In this document: positions 12,851-29,619 of the stretch, one piece after another
Numbering within the stretch: the stretch's first letter is position 1
Layout of the letters: every line of letters begins with the position of its first letter
DNA from: Archivesica marissinica
Taxonomy: Eukaryota; Mollusca; Bivalvia; Venerida; Vesicomyidae
Assembly: GCA_014843695.1 (NCBI GenBank)
Contig: CM026387.1
Span: 68,793,920 to 68,857,919, forward strand
Reading direction: 5' to 3'
Length of the DNA: 64,000 nt
Program-made: the position numbers and the translations under genes
Notes under the pieces: generated by a model
The model's input: only the letters and a program-made list of their open reading frames with translations
Told to the model about the DNA's origin: nothing
Databases searched by the model: none

Positions 12851-13599
12851 ATGATGGCTTATATGGCCTACGAATGATGGCTTATATGGCCTATATGGCC
12901 TATGAATGATGGCCTATATGGACTATGAATGATGGCCCATATGGACTATGAATGATGGCTTATATGGCCTATCAATGATGGCTTATATGGCCTATATGGC
13001 CTATGAATGATGACCTATATGGCCTCAATGTATGATGGCCTATATTGACTATGAATGATGGCTTATATGGCCTATGAATGATGGCCTATATGGACTATGA
13101 ATGATGGCCCATATGGACTATGAATGATGGCCTATATGGACTATGAATGATGGCCTATATGGACTATGAATGATGGCTTATATGGCCTATGAATGATGGC
13201 TTATATGGACTATGAATGATGGCCTATATGGACTATGAATGATGGCTTATATGGACTATGAATGATGGACTATATGGACTATGAATGATGGCTTATATGG
13301 CCTATATGGCCTATGAATGATGGCCTATATGGACTATGAATGATGGCTTATATAGCTTATGAATGATGGCTTATATGGCCTATATGGCCTATGAATGATG
13401 GCTTATATGGCCTATGAATGATGGCTTATATGGACTATGAATGATGGCTTATATGGCTTATGAATGATGGCCTATATGGCCTATGAATGATGGCCTATAT
13501 GGACTATGAATGATGAATTATATGGCCTATGAATGATGGCTTATATGGACTATGAATGATGGCTTATATGGACTATGAATGATGGCTTATATGGACTAT

Positions 13600-16500
13600 G
13601 AATGCTGGCTTATATGGCCTATGAATGATGGCCTATATTGCCTATGAATGATGGCCTATATGGATTATGAATGATGGCTAAAATGGCCTATGAATGATGG
13701 CTTATATGGCCTATGAATGATGGCTTATATAGCTTATGAATGATGGCTTATATGGCCTATATGGCTTATGAATGATGGCGTATATGGCCCATGAATGATG
13801 GCTTATATGGCCTATGGATGATGGCTTATATGGCCTATATGGCCTATAAATAATTGCTTATATGGCCTATGAATGATGGCCTATATGGCCTATGAATGAT
13901 GGCTTATATGGCCTATATGGACTAGGAATGATGGCTTATATGGCCTATGAATGATGGCCTATATGGACTATGAATGATGGCTTATATGGCCTATGAATGA
14001 TGGCTTATAATTATGGCCTATGAATGATGGCATATAATGCCTATATGGCCTATGAATGAAGGCCTATATGGGCTATGAATGATGGCTTATATGGCCTATG
14101 AATGATGGCTTATATGGCCTATACGGCCTATGAATGATGGCCTATATGGTCTATGAATGATGGCTTATATGGCCTATATGGCCTATGAATGATGGCCTAT
14201 ATGGTCTATGAATGATGGCTTATATGGCCTATATGGCCTATGAATGATGGCCTATATGGACTATGAATGATGGCTTATATGGCCTATGAATGATGGCCTA
14301 TATGGACTATGAATGATGGATTATATGGCCTATGAATGATGGCCTATATGGACTATGAATGATGGCTTATATGGCCTATATGGCCAATGAATGATGGCCT
14401 ATTTGGACTATGAATGATGGCTTATATGGCCTATGAATGATGGCTTATATGGCCTATATGGCCTATGAATGATGGCCTATATGGACTATGAATGATGGCT
14501 TATTTGGCCTATGAATGATGGCCTATATGGACTATGAATGATGGCTTATATGGCCTATATTACCTATGAATGATGGCTTATATGGACTATGAATGATGGC
14601 TTATATTGTCTATGAATGATGGCTTATCTGGCCTATGAATGATGGCCTATATGGCCTATGAATGAATGATGGCCTATATGGACTATGAATGATGGCCTAT
14701 ATGGCCTATGAATGATGGCTTATATGGCCTATGTGGCCTATGAATGATGACCTATATGGCCTATGAATGATGGCCTATATGGACTATGAATGATGGCTTA
14801 TATGGACTATGAATGATGGCCCATATGGACTATGAATGATGGCTTATATGGCCTATGAATGATGGCCTATATTGCCTATGAATGATGGCCTATATGGATT
14901 ATGAATGATGGCTAAAATGGCCTATGAATGATGGCTTATATGGCCTATGAATGATGGCTTATATAGCTTATGAATGATGGCTTATATGGCCTATATGGCT
15001 TATGAATGATGGCGTATATGGCCCATGAATGATGGCTTATATGGCTTATGGATGATGGCTTATATGGCCTATATGGCCTATAAATGATTGTTTATATGGC
15101 CTATGAATGATGGCCTATATGGCCTATGCATGATGGCTTATATGGCCTATATGGACTATGAATGATGGCTTATATGGCCTATGAATGATGGCCTATATGG
15201 ACTATGAATGATGGCTTATATGGCCTATGAATGATGGCTTATAATTATGGCCTATGAATGATGGCATATAATGCCTATATGGCCTATGAATGAAGGCCTA
15301 TATGGGCTATGAATGATGGCTTATATGGCCTATGAATGATGGCTTATATGGCCTATACGGCCTATGAATGATGGCCTATATGGTCTATGAATGATGGCTT
15401 ATATGGCCTATATGGCCTATGAATGATGGCCTATATCGTCTATGAATGATGGCCTATATGGCCTATATGGCCTATCAATGATGGCCTATATGGACTATGA
15501 ATGATGGCTTATATGGCATATGAATGATGGCCTATATGGACTATGAATGATGGATTATATGGCCTATGAATGATGGCCTATATGGACTATGAATGATGGC
15601 TTATATGGCCTATGAATGATGGCTTATATGGCCTATATTACCTATGAATGATGGCTTATATGGACTATGAATGATGGCTTATATTGTCTATGAATGATGG
15701 CTTATCTGGCCTATGAATGATGGCCTATATGGCCTATGAATGATGGCCTATATGGACTATGAATGATGGCCTATATGGACTATGAATGATGGCTTATATG
15801 GCCTATGTGGCCTATGAATGATGACCTATATGTCCTATGAATGATGGCCTATATGGACTATGAATGATGGCTTATATGGACTATGAATGATGGCCCATAT
15901 GGACCTTGAATGATGGCTTATATGGCCTATGAATGATGGCCTATATTGCCTATGAATGATGGCCTATATGGATTATGAATGATGGCTAAAATGGCCTATG
16001 AATGATGGCTTATATGGCCTATGAATGATGGCTTATATAGCTTATGAAAGATGGCTTATATGGCCTATATGGCTTATGAATGATGGCGTATATGGCCCAT
16101 GAATGACGGCTTATATGGCCTATGGATGATGGCTTATATGGCCTATATGGCCTATAAATGATTGCTTATATGGCCTATGAATGATGGCCTATATGGCATA
16201 TGAATGATGGCTTATATGGCCTATATGGACTAGGAATGATGGCTTATATGGCCTATGAATGATGGCCAATATGGACTATGAATGATGGCTTATATGGCCT
16301 ATGAATGATGGCTTATAATTATGGCCTATGAATGATGGCATATAATGCCTATATGGCCTATGAATGAAGGCCTATATGGGCTATGAATGATGGCTTATAT
16401 GGCCTATGAATGATGGCTTATATGGCCTATACGGCCTATGAATGATGGCCTATATGGTCTATGAATGATGGCTTATATGGCCTATATGGCCTATGAATGA

Positions 16501-17200
16501 TGGCCTATATGGTCTATGAATGATGGCTTATATGGCCTATATGGCCTATGAATGATGGCCTATATGGACTATGAATGATGGCTTATATGGCATATGAATG
16601 ATGGCCTATATGGACTATGAATGATGGATTATATGGCCTATGAATGATGGCCTATATGGACTATGACTGATGGCTTATATGGCCTATATGGCCAATGAAT
16701 GATGGCCTATTTGGACTATGAATGATGGCTTATATGGCCTATGAATGATGGCTTATATGGCCTATATGGCATATGAATGATGGCCTATATGGACTATGAA
16801 TGATGGCTTATATGGCCTATGAATGATGGCCTATATGGACTATGAATGATGGCTTATATGGCCTATGAATGATGGCCTATATGGACTATGAATGATGGCT
16901 TATATGGCCTATGAATGATGGCTTATATGGCCTATATTACCTATGAATGATGGCTTATATGGACTATGAATGATGGCTTATTTTGTCTATGAATGATGGC
17001 TTATCTGGCCTATGAATGATGGCCTATATGGCCTATGAATGATGGCCTATATGGACTATGAATGATGGCCTATATGGCCTATGAATGATGGCTTATATGG
17101 CCTATGTGGCCTATGAATGATGACCTATATGGCCTATGAATGATGGCCTATATGGAATATGAATGATGGCTTATATGGACAATGAATGATGGCCCATATG
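13600..17200 (+). repeat. Higher-order repeat in the satellite, 1.07-1.23 kb spacing
   Basis: The unusual unit gatggctaaaatggcctatg occurs at about 13677, 14911 and 15985. Each time it is followed by the same ataattatggcc/catataatgcc units (about 14010, 15242, 16317). Blocks of about 50 units were therefore duplicated twice. Confidence 0.78.
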
Positions 17201-17689
17201 GACTATGAATGATGGCTTATATGGCCTATGAATGATGGCCTATATGGATTATGAATGATGGCTTATGTGGCCTATATGGCCTATGAATGATGGCTTATTT
17301 GGACTATGAATGATGGCTTATATGGCCTATGAATGATGGCTTATATGGCCTATATGGCCTATGAATGATGGCCTATATGGACTATGAATGATGGCTTATA
17401 TGGCCTATGAATGATGGCCTATATGGACTATTAATGATGGCTTATATGGCCTATGAATGATGGCCTATATGGACTATGAATGATGGCTTATATGGCCTAT
17501 GAATGGTGGCTTATATGGCCTATATGGCCTATGAATGATGGCCTATATGGACTATGAATGATGGCTTATATAGCCTATGAATGATGGCTTATATGGCCTA
17601 TATAGCCTACGAATGATGGCTTATAGGGCCTATGAATGATGGCCTATATGGACTATGAATGATGGCTTATATGGCCTATGAATGATGGC

Positions 17690-20600
17690 TTATGTGGACT
17701 ATGAATGATGGCCCATATGGACTATAAATGATGGCCTATATGGCCTACGAATGATGGCTTATATGGACTATGAATGATGGCCTATATGGACTATGAATGA
17801 TGGCTGATATGGCCTATGAATGATGGCCTATATGGACTATGAATGATGGCTTATATGGACTATGAATGATGGCCTATATGGACTATGAATGATGGCTTAT
17901 ATGGCCTATATGGCCTATGAATGATGGCATATATGGACTATGAATGATGGCTTATATAGCCTATGAATGATGGCTTATATGGCCTATATGGCCTATGAAA
18001 GATGGCTTATATGGACTATGAATAATGGCTTATATGGCCTATGAATGATGGCCTATATGGCCTATGAATGATGGTCTATATGGACAATGAGTGATGGCCT
18101 ATATGGCCTATGAATGATGGCTTATATGGCCTATGAATTATGGCTTATATGGACTATGAATAATGGCCTATATGGACAATGAATGTTGGCCCATATGGAC
18201 TATGAATGATGTCCTATATGGCTTATGAATGATGGATTGTATGGACGATGAATGATGGCCTATATGGACTATGAATGATGGCCTATATGACTATGAATGA
18301 TGGCTTATACGGCCTATGAATGATGGCTTATATGGACTATGAATGATGGCTTATATGGCCTAAGAATGATGGCCTATATGGACTATGAATTATGGCTTAT
18401 ATGGACTATGAATGATGGCCTATATAGACTATGAATGATGGCTTATATGGCCTATATGGCATATGAATGATGGCCTATATGGACTATGAATGATGGCTTA
18501 TATAGCCTATGAATGATGGCTTATATGGCCTACGAATGATGGCTTATATGGCCTATGAATGATGGCCTATATGGACTATGAATGATGGCTTATATGGCCT
18601 ATGAATGGTGGCTTATATGGCCTATATGGCATATGAATGATGACCTATATGGACTATGAATGATGGCTTATATGGCCTATGAATGATGGCCTATATGGCC
18701 TATGAATGATGACTTATATGGACTATGAATGATGGCTTATATGACCTATGAATGATGGCCTATATGGACTATGAATGATTGTCTATATGGACTATGAATG
18801 ATGGCCTATATTACCTATGAATTATGGCTTATATGGACTATGAATGATGGCTTATATTGTCTATGAATGATGGCTTATCTGGCCTATGAATGATGGCCTA
18901 TATGGCCTATGAATGATGGCCTATATGGACTATGAATGATGGCCTATATGGCCTATGAATGATGGCTTATATGGCCTATGTGGCCTATGAATGATGACCT
19001 ATATGGCCTATGAATGATGGCCTATATGGACTTTGAATGATGGCTTATATGGACTATGAATGATGGCCCATATGGACTATGAATGATGATCTTTATGGCC
19101 TATGAATGATGGCCTATATGGCCTATGAATGATGGCCTATATGGACTATGAATGATGGCATATATGGCCTATGAATGATGGCCTATATGGATTATGAATG
19201 ATGGCTTATGTGGCCTATATGGCCTATGAATGATGGCTTATTTGGACTATGAATGATGGCTTATATGGCCTATGAATGATGGCTTATATGGCTTATATGG
19301 CCTATGAATGATGGCCTATATGGACTATGAATGATGGCTTATATGGCCTATGAATGGTGGCTTATATGGCCTATATGGCCTATGAATGATGGCTTATATG
19401 GACTATTAATGATGGCTTATATGGCCTAGGAATGATGGCCTATATGGACTATGAATGATGGCTTATATGGCCTATGAATGGTGGCTTATATGGCCTATAT
19501 GGCCTATGAATGATGGCCTATATGGACTATGAATGATGGCTTATATAGCCTATGAATGATGGCTTATATGGCCTATATAGCCTACGAATGATGGCTTATA
19601 GGGCCTATGAATGATGGCCTATATGGACTATGAATGATGGCTTATATGGCCTATGAATGATGGCTTATGTGGACTATGAATGATGGCCCATATGGACTAT
19701 AAATGATGGCCTATATGGCCTACGAATGATGGCTTATATGGACTATGAATGATGGCCTATATGGACTATGAATGATGGCTTATATGGCCTATGAATGATG
19801 GCCTATATGGACTATGAATGATGGCTTATATGGACTATGAATGATGGCCTATATGGACTATGAATGATGGCTTATATGGCCTATATGGCCTATGAATGAT
19901 GGCATATATGGACTATGAATGATGGCTTATATAGCCTATGAATGATGGCTTATATGGCCTATATGGCCTATGAAAGATGGCTTATATGGACTATGAATGA
20001 TGGCTTATATGGCCTATGAATGATGGCCTATATGGCCTATGAATGATGACTTATATGGACTATGAATGATGGCTTATATGGCCTATGAATGATGGCCTAT
20101 ATGGCCTATGAATGATGGTCTATATGGACTATGAGTGATGGCCTATATGGCCTATGAATGATGGCTTATATGGCCTATGAATTATGGCTTATATGGACTA
20201 TGAATAATGGCCTATATGGACAATGAATGTTGGCCCATATGGACTATGAATGATGGCCTATATGGCTTATGAATGATGGCTTGTATGGACGATGAATGAT
20301 GGCCTATATGGACTATGAATGATGGCCTATATGGACTATGAATGATGGCTTATATGGCCTATGAATGATGGCTTATATGGACTATGAATGATGGCTTATA
20401 TGGCCTAAGAATGATGGCCTATATGGACTATGAATTATGGCTTATATGGACTATGAATGATGGCCTATATAGACTATGAATGATGGCTTATATGGCCTAT
20501 ATGGCCTATGAATGATGGCCTATATGGACTATGAATGATGGCTTATATAGCCTATGAATGATGGCTTATATGGCCTACGAATGATGGCTTATATGGCCTA

Positions 20601-23600
20601 TGAATGATGGCCTATATGGACTATGAATGATGGCTTATATGGCCTATGAATGGTGGCTTATATGGCCAATATGACCTATGAATGATGGCCTATATGGACT
20701 ATGAATGATGGCTTATATGGCCTATGAATGATGGCCTATATGGCCTATGAATGATGACTTATATGGACTATGAATGGTGGCTTATATGACCTATGAATGA
20801 TGGCCTATATGGCCTATGAATGATTGTCTATATGGACTATGAATGATGGCCTATATGGCCTATGAATGATGGCTTATATGGACTATAAATGATGGCCTAT
20901 ATGGCTTATGAATGATGGCCTATATGGACTATGAATGATGGCCTATATGGACTATGAATGATGGCTTATATGGCCTATGAATGATGGCTTATATGGACTA
21001 TGAATGATGGCTTATATGGCCTATGAATGATGGCCTATATGGACTATGAATGATGGCTTATATGGACTATGAATGATGGCCTATATGGACTATGAATGAT
21101 GGCTTATATGGCACTATGAATGATGGCTTATATGGCCTACGAATGATGGCTTATATGGCCTATGAATGATGGCCTATATGGACAATGAATGTGGCCATAT
21201 GGACTATGAATGATGGCCTATATGGCATATGAATGATGGCCTATATGGACTATGAATGATGGCTTATATAGCCTATGAATGATGGCTTATATGGCCTACG
21301 AATGATGGCTTATATGGCCTATGAATGATGGCCTATATGGACTATGAATGATGGCTTATATGGCCTATGAATGGTGGCTTATATGGCCTATATGGCCTAT
21401 GAATGATGGCCTATATGGACTATGAATGATGGCTTATATGGCCTATGAATGATGGCTTATATGGCCTATGAATGATGACTTATATGGACTATGAATGATG
21501 GCTTATATGGCCTATGAATGATGGCCTATATGGACTATGAATGATGGCCTATATGGACTATGAATGATGGCTTATATGGCCTATGAATGATGGCTTATAT
21601 GGACTATGAATGATGGCTTATATGGCTATGAATGATGGCTTATATGGCCTATGAATGATGGCCTATATGGCCTATGAATGATGGCCTATATGGACTATGA
21701 ATGATGGCCTATATGGCCTATGAATGATGGCTTATATGGCCTATGTGGCCTATGAATGATGGCCTATATGGCCTATGAATGATGGCCTATATGGACTATG
21801 AATGATGGCTTATATGGACTATGAATGATGGCCTATATGGACTATGAATGATGGTCTATATGGCCTATGAATGATGGCCTATATGGCCTATGAATGATGG
21901 CCTATATGGACTATGAATGATGGCTTATATGGCCTATGAATGATGGCCTATATGGACTATGAATGATGGCTTATTGGCCTATATGGCCTATGAATGATGG
22001 CTTATTTGGACTATGAATGATGGCTTATATGGCCTATGAATGATGGCTTATATGGCCTATATGGCCTATGAATGATGGCCTATATGGACTATGAATGATG
22101 GCTTATATGGCCTATGAATGATGGCCTATATGGACTATTAATGATGGCTTATATGGCCTATGAATGATGGCCTATATGGACTATGAATGATGGCTTATAT
22201 GGCCTATGAATGGTGGCTTATATGGCCTATATGGCCTATGAATGATGGCCTATATGGACTATGAATGATGGCTTATATAGCCTATGAATGATGGCTTATA
22301 TGGCCTATATAGCCTACGAATGATGGCTTATAGGGCCTATGAATGATGGCCTATATGGACTATGAATGATGGCTTATATGGCCTATGAATGATGGCTTAT
22401 GTGGACTATGAATGATGGCCCATATGGACTATAAATGATGGCCTATATGGCCTACGAATGATGGCTTATATGGACTATGAATGATGGCCTATATGGACTA
22501 TGAATGATGGCTTATATGGCCTATGAATGATGGCCTATATGGACTATGAATGATGGCTTATATGGACTATGAATGATGGCCTATATGGACTATGAATGAT
22601 GGCTTATATGGCCTATATGGCCTATGAATGATGGCATATATGGACTATGAATGATGGCTTATATAGCCTATGAATGATGGCTTATATGGCCTATATGGCC
22701 TATGAAAGATGGCTTATATGGACTATGAATGATGGCTTATATGGCCTATGAATGATGGCCTATATGGCCTATGAATGATGACTTATATGGACTATGAATG
22801 ATGGCTTATATGGCCTATGAATGATGGCCTATATGGCCTATGAATGATGGTCTATATGGACTATGAGTGATGGCCTATATGGCCTATGAATGATGGCTTA
22901 TATGGCCTATGAATTATGGCTTATATGGACTATGAATAATGGCCTATATGGACAATGAATGTTGGCCCATATGGACTATGAATGATGGCCTATATGGCTT
23001 ATGAATGATGGCTTGTATGGACGATGAATGATGGCCTATATGGACTATGAATGATGGCCTATATGGACTATGAATGATGGCTTATATGGCCTATGAATGA
23101 TGGCTTATATGGACTATGAATGATGGCTTATATGGACTAAGAATGATGGCCTATATGGACTATGAATTATGGCTTATATGGACTATGAATGATGGCCTAT
23201 ATAGACTATGAATGATGGCTTATATGGCCTATATGGCCTATGAATGATGGTCTATATGGACTATGAATGATGGCTTATATAGCCTATGAATGATGGCTTA
23301 TATGGCCTACGAATGATGGCTTATATGGCCTATGAATGATGGCCTATATGGACTATGAATGATGGCTTATATGGCCTATGAATGGTGGCTTATATGGCCT
23401 ATATGGCCTATGAATGATGGCCTATATGGACTATGAATGATGGCTTATATGGCCTATGAATGATGGCCTATATGGCCTATGAATGATGACTTATATGGAC
23501 TATGAATGATGGCTTATATGACCTATGAATGATGGCCTATATGGCCTATGAATGATTGTCTATATGGACTATGAATGATGGCCTATATGGCCTATGAATG

Positions 23601-26600
23601 ATGGCTTATATGGACTATAAATGATGGCCTATATGGCTTATGAATGATGGCTTATATGGACTATGAATGATGGCCTATATGGACTATGAATGATGGCCTA
23701 TATGGACTATGAATGATGGCTTATATGGCCTATGAATTATGGCTTATATGGACTATGAATGATGGCTTATATGGCCTAAGAATGATGGCCTATATGGACT
23801 ATGAATGATGGCTTATATGGACTATGAATGATGGAATATATGGACTATGAATGATGGCTTATATAGCTTATGAATGATGGTTTATATGGCCTACGAATGA
23901 TGGCTTATATGGCCTATGAATTATGGCCTATATGGACTATGAATGATGGCTTATATGGCCTATGAATGGTGGCTTATATGGACTATGAATGATGGCTTAT
24001 ATGGACTATGAATGTGTATGAATGTGGCATGGCCTATATGGCCTATGAATGATGGCTTATATGGACTATGAATGATGGCCTATATGGACTATGAATGATG
24101 GCTTATATGGCCTATATGGCTATGAATGATGGCCTATATGGACTATGAATGATGGCTTATATAGCCTATGAATGATGGCTTATATGGCCTATGAATGATG
24201 GCTTATATGGACTATGAATGATGGCCTATATGGACTATGAATGATGGCCTATATGGACTATGAATGATGGCTTATATGGCCTATGAATGATGGCTTATAT
24301 GGCCTATGAATGATGGCTTATATGGACTATGAATGATGGCCTATATGGACTATGAATGATGTATGGCCTATATGGCCTATGAATGATGGCCTATATGGAC
24401 TATGAATGATGGCCTATATGGCCTATGAATGATGGCTTATATGGACTATGATGATGTTATGGCCTATATGGCTTATGAATGATGGCTTATATGGACTATG
24501 AATGTTGGCCTATATGGACTATGAATGATGGCCTATATGGACTATGAATGATGGCTTATATGGCCTATGAATGATGGCTTATATGGACTATGAATGATGG
24601 CTTATATGGCCTATGAATGATGGCCTATATGGACTATGAATGATGGCTTATATGGACTATGAATGGTTAATGGCCTATATGGCCTATGAATGATGGCTTA
24701 TAGATGATGGCTTATATGGCCTATGAATGATGGCTTATATGGCCTATGAATGATGGCTTATATGGACTATGAATGATGGCCTATATGGACTATGAATGAT
24801 GGCTTATATGGCCTATGAATGGTGGCTTATATGGCCTATGAATGATGGCTTATATGGCCTATGAATGATGGCCTATATGGACTATGAATGATGGCATATA
24901 TGGCCTATGAATGATGGCTTATGTGGCCTATATGGCCTATGAATGATGGCTTATTTGGACTATGAATGATGGCTTATATGGACTATGAATGATGGCTTAT
25001 ATGGCCTATATGGCCTATGAATGATGGCCTATAAGGACTATGAATGATGGCTTATATGGCCTATGAATGATGGCCTATATGGACTATTAATGATGGCTTA
25101 TATGGACTATGAATGATGGCCTATATGGACTATGAATGATGGCTTATATGGCCTATGAATGGTGGCTTATATGGCCTATATGGCCTATGAATGATGGCCT
25201 ATATGGACTATGAATGATGGCTTATATAGCCTATGAATGATGGCTTATATGGCCTATATAGCCTACGAATGATGGCTTATAGGGCCTATGAATGATGGCC
25301 TATATGGACTATGAATGATGGCTTATATGGCCTATGAATGATGGCTTATGTGGACTATGAATGATGGCCCATATGGACTATAAATGATGGCCTATATGGC
25401 CTACGAATGATGGCTTATATGGACTATGAATGATGGCCTATATGGACTATGAATGATGGCTTATATGGCCTATGAATGATGGCCTATATGGACTATGAAT
25501 GATGGCTTATATGGACTATGAATGATGGCCTATATGGACTATGAATGATGGCTTATATGGCCTATATGGCCTATGAATGATGGCATATATGGACTATGAA
25601 TGATGGCTTATATAGCCTATGAATGATGGCTTATATGGCCTATATGGCCTATGAAAGATGGCTTATATGGCCTATGAATGATGGCCTATATGGCCTATGA
25701 ATGATGACTTATATGGACTATGAATGATGGCTTATATGGCCTAATTAATGATGGCCTATATGGCCTATGAATGATGGTCTATATGGACTATGAGTGATGG
25801 CCTATATGGCCTATGAATGATGGCTTATATGGCCTATGAATTATGGCTTTTATGGACTATGAATAATGGCCTATATGGACAATGAATGTTGGCCCATATG
25901 GACTATGAATGATGGCCTATATGGCTTATGAATGATGGCTTGTATGGACGATGAATGATGGCCTATATGGACTATGAATGATGGCCTATATGGACTATGA
26001 ATGATGGCTTATATGGCCTATGAATGATGGCTTATATGGACTATGAATGATGGCTTATATGGACTAAGAATGATGGCCTATATGGACTATGAATTATGGA
26101 TTATATGGACTATGAATGATGGCCTATATAGACTATGAATGATGGCTTATATGGCCTATATGGCCTATGAATGATGGTCTATATGGACTATGAATGATGG
26201 CTTATATAGCCTATGAATGATGGCTTATATGGCCTACGAATGATGGCTTATATGGCCTATGAATGATGGCCTATATGGACTATGAATGATGGCTTATATG
26301 GCCTATGAATGGTGGCTTATATGGCCTATATGGCCTATGAATGATGGCCTATATGGACTATGAATGATGGCTATATGGCCTATGAATGATGGCCTATATG
26401 GCCTATGAATGATGGCTTATATGGACTATGAATGATGGCTTATATGGCCTATGAATGATGGCCTATATGGACTATGAATGATGGCCTATATGGACTATGA
26501 ATGATGGCCTATATGGCCTATGAATGATGGCTTATATGGACTATGAATGATGGCCTATATGGACTATGAATGATGGCTTATATGGACTATGAATGATGGC

Positions 26601-27760
26601 CTATATGGACTATGAATGATGGCCTATATGGACTATGAATGATGGCTTATATGGCCTATGAATGATGGCTTATATGGCCTATGAATGATGGCTTATATGG
26701 CCTATGAATGATGGCCTATATGGACTATGAATGATGGCTTATATGGCCTATGAATGATGGCTTATATGGACTATGAATGATGGCTTATATGGACTATGAA
26801 TGATGGCCTATATGGCCTATGAATGATGGCTTATATGGACTATGAATGATGGCCTATATGGACTATGAATGATGGCCTATATGGCCTATGAATGATGGCT
26901 TATATGGCTATATGGCCTATGAATGATGGCCTATATGGCCTATGAATGATGACCTGTAAGGCCTATGAATGATTGCCTATATGGACTATGAATGATGGCT
27001 TATATGGACTATGAATGATGGCCTATATGGACTATGAATGCTGGCCTATATGGACTATGAATGATGGCTAATATGGCCTATGAATGATGGCTTATATGGA
27101 CTATGAATGATGGCCTATATGGACTATGAATGATGGCCTATATGGACTATGAATGATGGCCTATATGGACTATGAATGATGGCTTATATGGCCTATGAAT
27201 GATGGCTTATATGGACTATGAATGATGGCTTATATGGCCTATGAATGATGGCTTATATGGACTATGAATGATGGCTATATGGAATATGAATGATGGCCTA
27301 TATGGACTATGAATGATGGCTTATATGGCCTATGAATGATGGCTTATATGGACTATGAATGATGGCTTATATGGCCTATGAATGATGGCCTATATGGACT
27401 ATGAATGATGGCTTATATGGACTATGAATGATGGCCTATATGGACTATGAATGATGGCCTATATGGCCTATGAATGATGGCTTATATGGCCTATGAATGA
27501 TGGCTTATATGGCCTATATGGCCTATGAATGATGGCCTATATGGACTATGAATGATGCCCTATATGGACTATGAATGATGGCCTATATGGCCTATGAATG
27601 ATGGCTTATATGGCCTATATGGCCTATGAATGATGACCTATATGGCCTATGAATGATGGCTTATATGGCCTATGAATGATGGCTTATGTGGACTATGAAT
27701 GATGGCCCATATGGACTATAAATGATGGCCTATATGGCCTATGAATGATGGCTTATATGG
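17690..27760 (+). repeat. Higher-order repeat in the satellite, 2.0-2.9 kb spacing
   Basis: The marker gcccatatggactataaatg, preceded by cttatgtggactatg, occurs at about 17711, 19686, 22418, 25367 and 27704 (spacings 1975, 2732, 2949, 2337). Neighbouring variant units (for example gcctatatagcctacgaatg) also recur in order. The irregular spacing suggests later unit gain and loss. Confidence 0.75.
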
Positions 27761-28619
27761 ACTATGAATGATGGCCTATATGGACTATGAATGATGGCTT
27801 ATATGGCCTATGAATGATGGCCTATATGGACTATGAATGATGGCTTATATGGACTATGAATGATGGCCTATATGGACTATGAATGATGGCTTATATGGCC
27901 TATATGGCCTATGAATGATGGCCTATATGGACTATGAATGATGGCTTATATGGCCTATGAATGATGGCTTATATGGCCTATATGGCCTATGAATGATGGC
28001 TTATATGGCCTATGAATGATGGCTTATATGGACTATGAATGATGGCTTATATGGACAATGAATGATGGCTTATATGGCCTATGAATGATGGCCTATATGG
28101 ACTATGAATGATGGCTTATATGGACTATGAATGATGGCTTATATGGACTATGAATGATGGCTTATATGGCCTATGAATGATGGCCTATATGGACTATGAA
28201 TGATGGCTTATATGGCCTATGAATGATGGCTTATATGGCCTATATGGCATATGAATGATGGCCTATATGGCCTATGAATGATGGCCTATATGGACTATGA
28301 ATGATGGCTTATATGGGCTATGAATGATGGCTTATATGGACTATGAATGATGGCTTATATGGACTATGAATGATGGCTTATATGGCATATGAATGATGGC
28401 CTATATGGACTATGAATGATGGCTTATATGGACTATGAATGATGGCCTATATGTTCTATGAATGATGGCCTATATGGCCTATGAATGATGGCTTATATGG
28501 CCTATGAATGATGGCTTATATGGCCTATTGGTTAATGATGGCCTATATGGACTATGAATGATGGCTTATATGGCCTATGAATGATGGCCTATATGGACTA
28601 TGAATGATGGCTTATATGG

Positions 28620-29619
28620 NNNNNNNNNNNNNNNNNNNNNNNNNNNNNNNNNNNNNNNNNNNNNNNNNNNNNNNNNNNNNNNNNNNNNNNNNNNNNNNNN
28701 NNNNNNNNNNNNNNNNNNNNNNNNNNNNNNNNNNNNNNNNNNNNNNNNNNNNNNNNNNNNNNNNNNNNNNNNNNNNNNNNNNNNNNNNNNNNNNNNNNNN
28801 NNNNNNNNNNNNNNNNNNNNNNNNNNNNNNNNNNNNNNNNNNNNNNNNNNNNNNNNNNNNNNNNNNNNNNNNNNNNNNNNNNNNNNNNNNNNNNNNNNNN
28901 NNNNNNNNNNNNNNNNNNNNNNNNNNNNNNNNNNNNNNNNNNNNNNNNNNNNNNNNNNNNNNNNNNNNNNNNNNNNNNNNNNNNNNNNNNNNNNNNNNNN
29001 NNNNNNNNNNNNNNNNNNNNNNNNNNNNNNNNNNNNNNNNNNNNNNNNNNNNNNNNNNNNNNNNNNNNNNNNNNNNNNNNNNNNNNNNNNNNNNNNNNNN
29101 NNNNNNNNNNNNNNNNNNNNNNNNNNNNNNNNNNNNNNNNNNNNNNNNNNNNNNNNNNNNNNNNNNNNNNNNNNNNNNNNNNNNNNNNNNNNNNNNNNNN
29201 NNNNNNNNNNNNNNNNNNNNNNNNNNNNNNNNNNNNNNNNNNNNNNNNNNNNNNNNNNNNNNNNNNNNNNNNNNNNNNNNNNNNNNNNNNNNNNNNNNNN
29301 NNNNNNNNNNNNNNNNNNNNNNNNNNNNNNNNNNNNNNNNNNNNNNNNNNNNNNNNNNNNNNNNNNNNNNNNNNNNNNNNNNNNNNNNNNNNNNNNNNNN
29401 NNNNNNNNNNNNNNNNNNNNNNNNNNNNNNNNNNNNNNNNNNNNNNNNNNNNNNNNNNNNNNNNNNNNNNNNNNNNNNNNNNNNNNNNNNNNNNNNNNNN
29501 NNNNNNNNNNNNNNNNNNNNNNNNNNNNNNNNNNNNNNNNNNNNNNNNNNNNNNNNNNNNNNNNNNNNNNNNNNNNNNNNNNNNNNNNNNNNNNNNNNNN
29601 NNNNNNNNNNNNNNNNNNN
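28620..29619. other. Assembly gap, exactly 1000 N
   Basis: All bases are N. The round length indicates a placeholder for an unknown distance. The left contig ends inside the 23-bp satellite and the right contig begins inside the 36-bp minisatellite, which on the left contig lies before the satellite. Confidence 0.99.

Larger units (their letters stand above)
3867..28619 (+). repeat. Giant 23-bp satellite array (left segment, 24.7 kb)
   Basis: The basic unit is gatggcctat + atggcctat + gaat (23 bp), with very frequent c/t and c/a variants (gcttatatgg, atggactat). Units of 14, 23, 32, 41 and 50 bp occur. They fit a constant 14-bp core (gatggcctatgaat) plus zero to four copies of the 9-bp module atggcctat. 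Examples are 14 bp at about 5451, 50 bp at about 7031-7080 and 41 bp near 9216. Roughly a thousand units is a length-based estimate. Stops occur in all frames, so nothing is coded. The array begins abruptly after gcaaga at 3866 and runs into the assembly gap. Confidence 0.97.
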
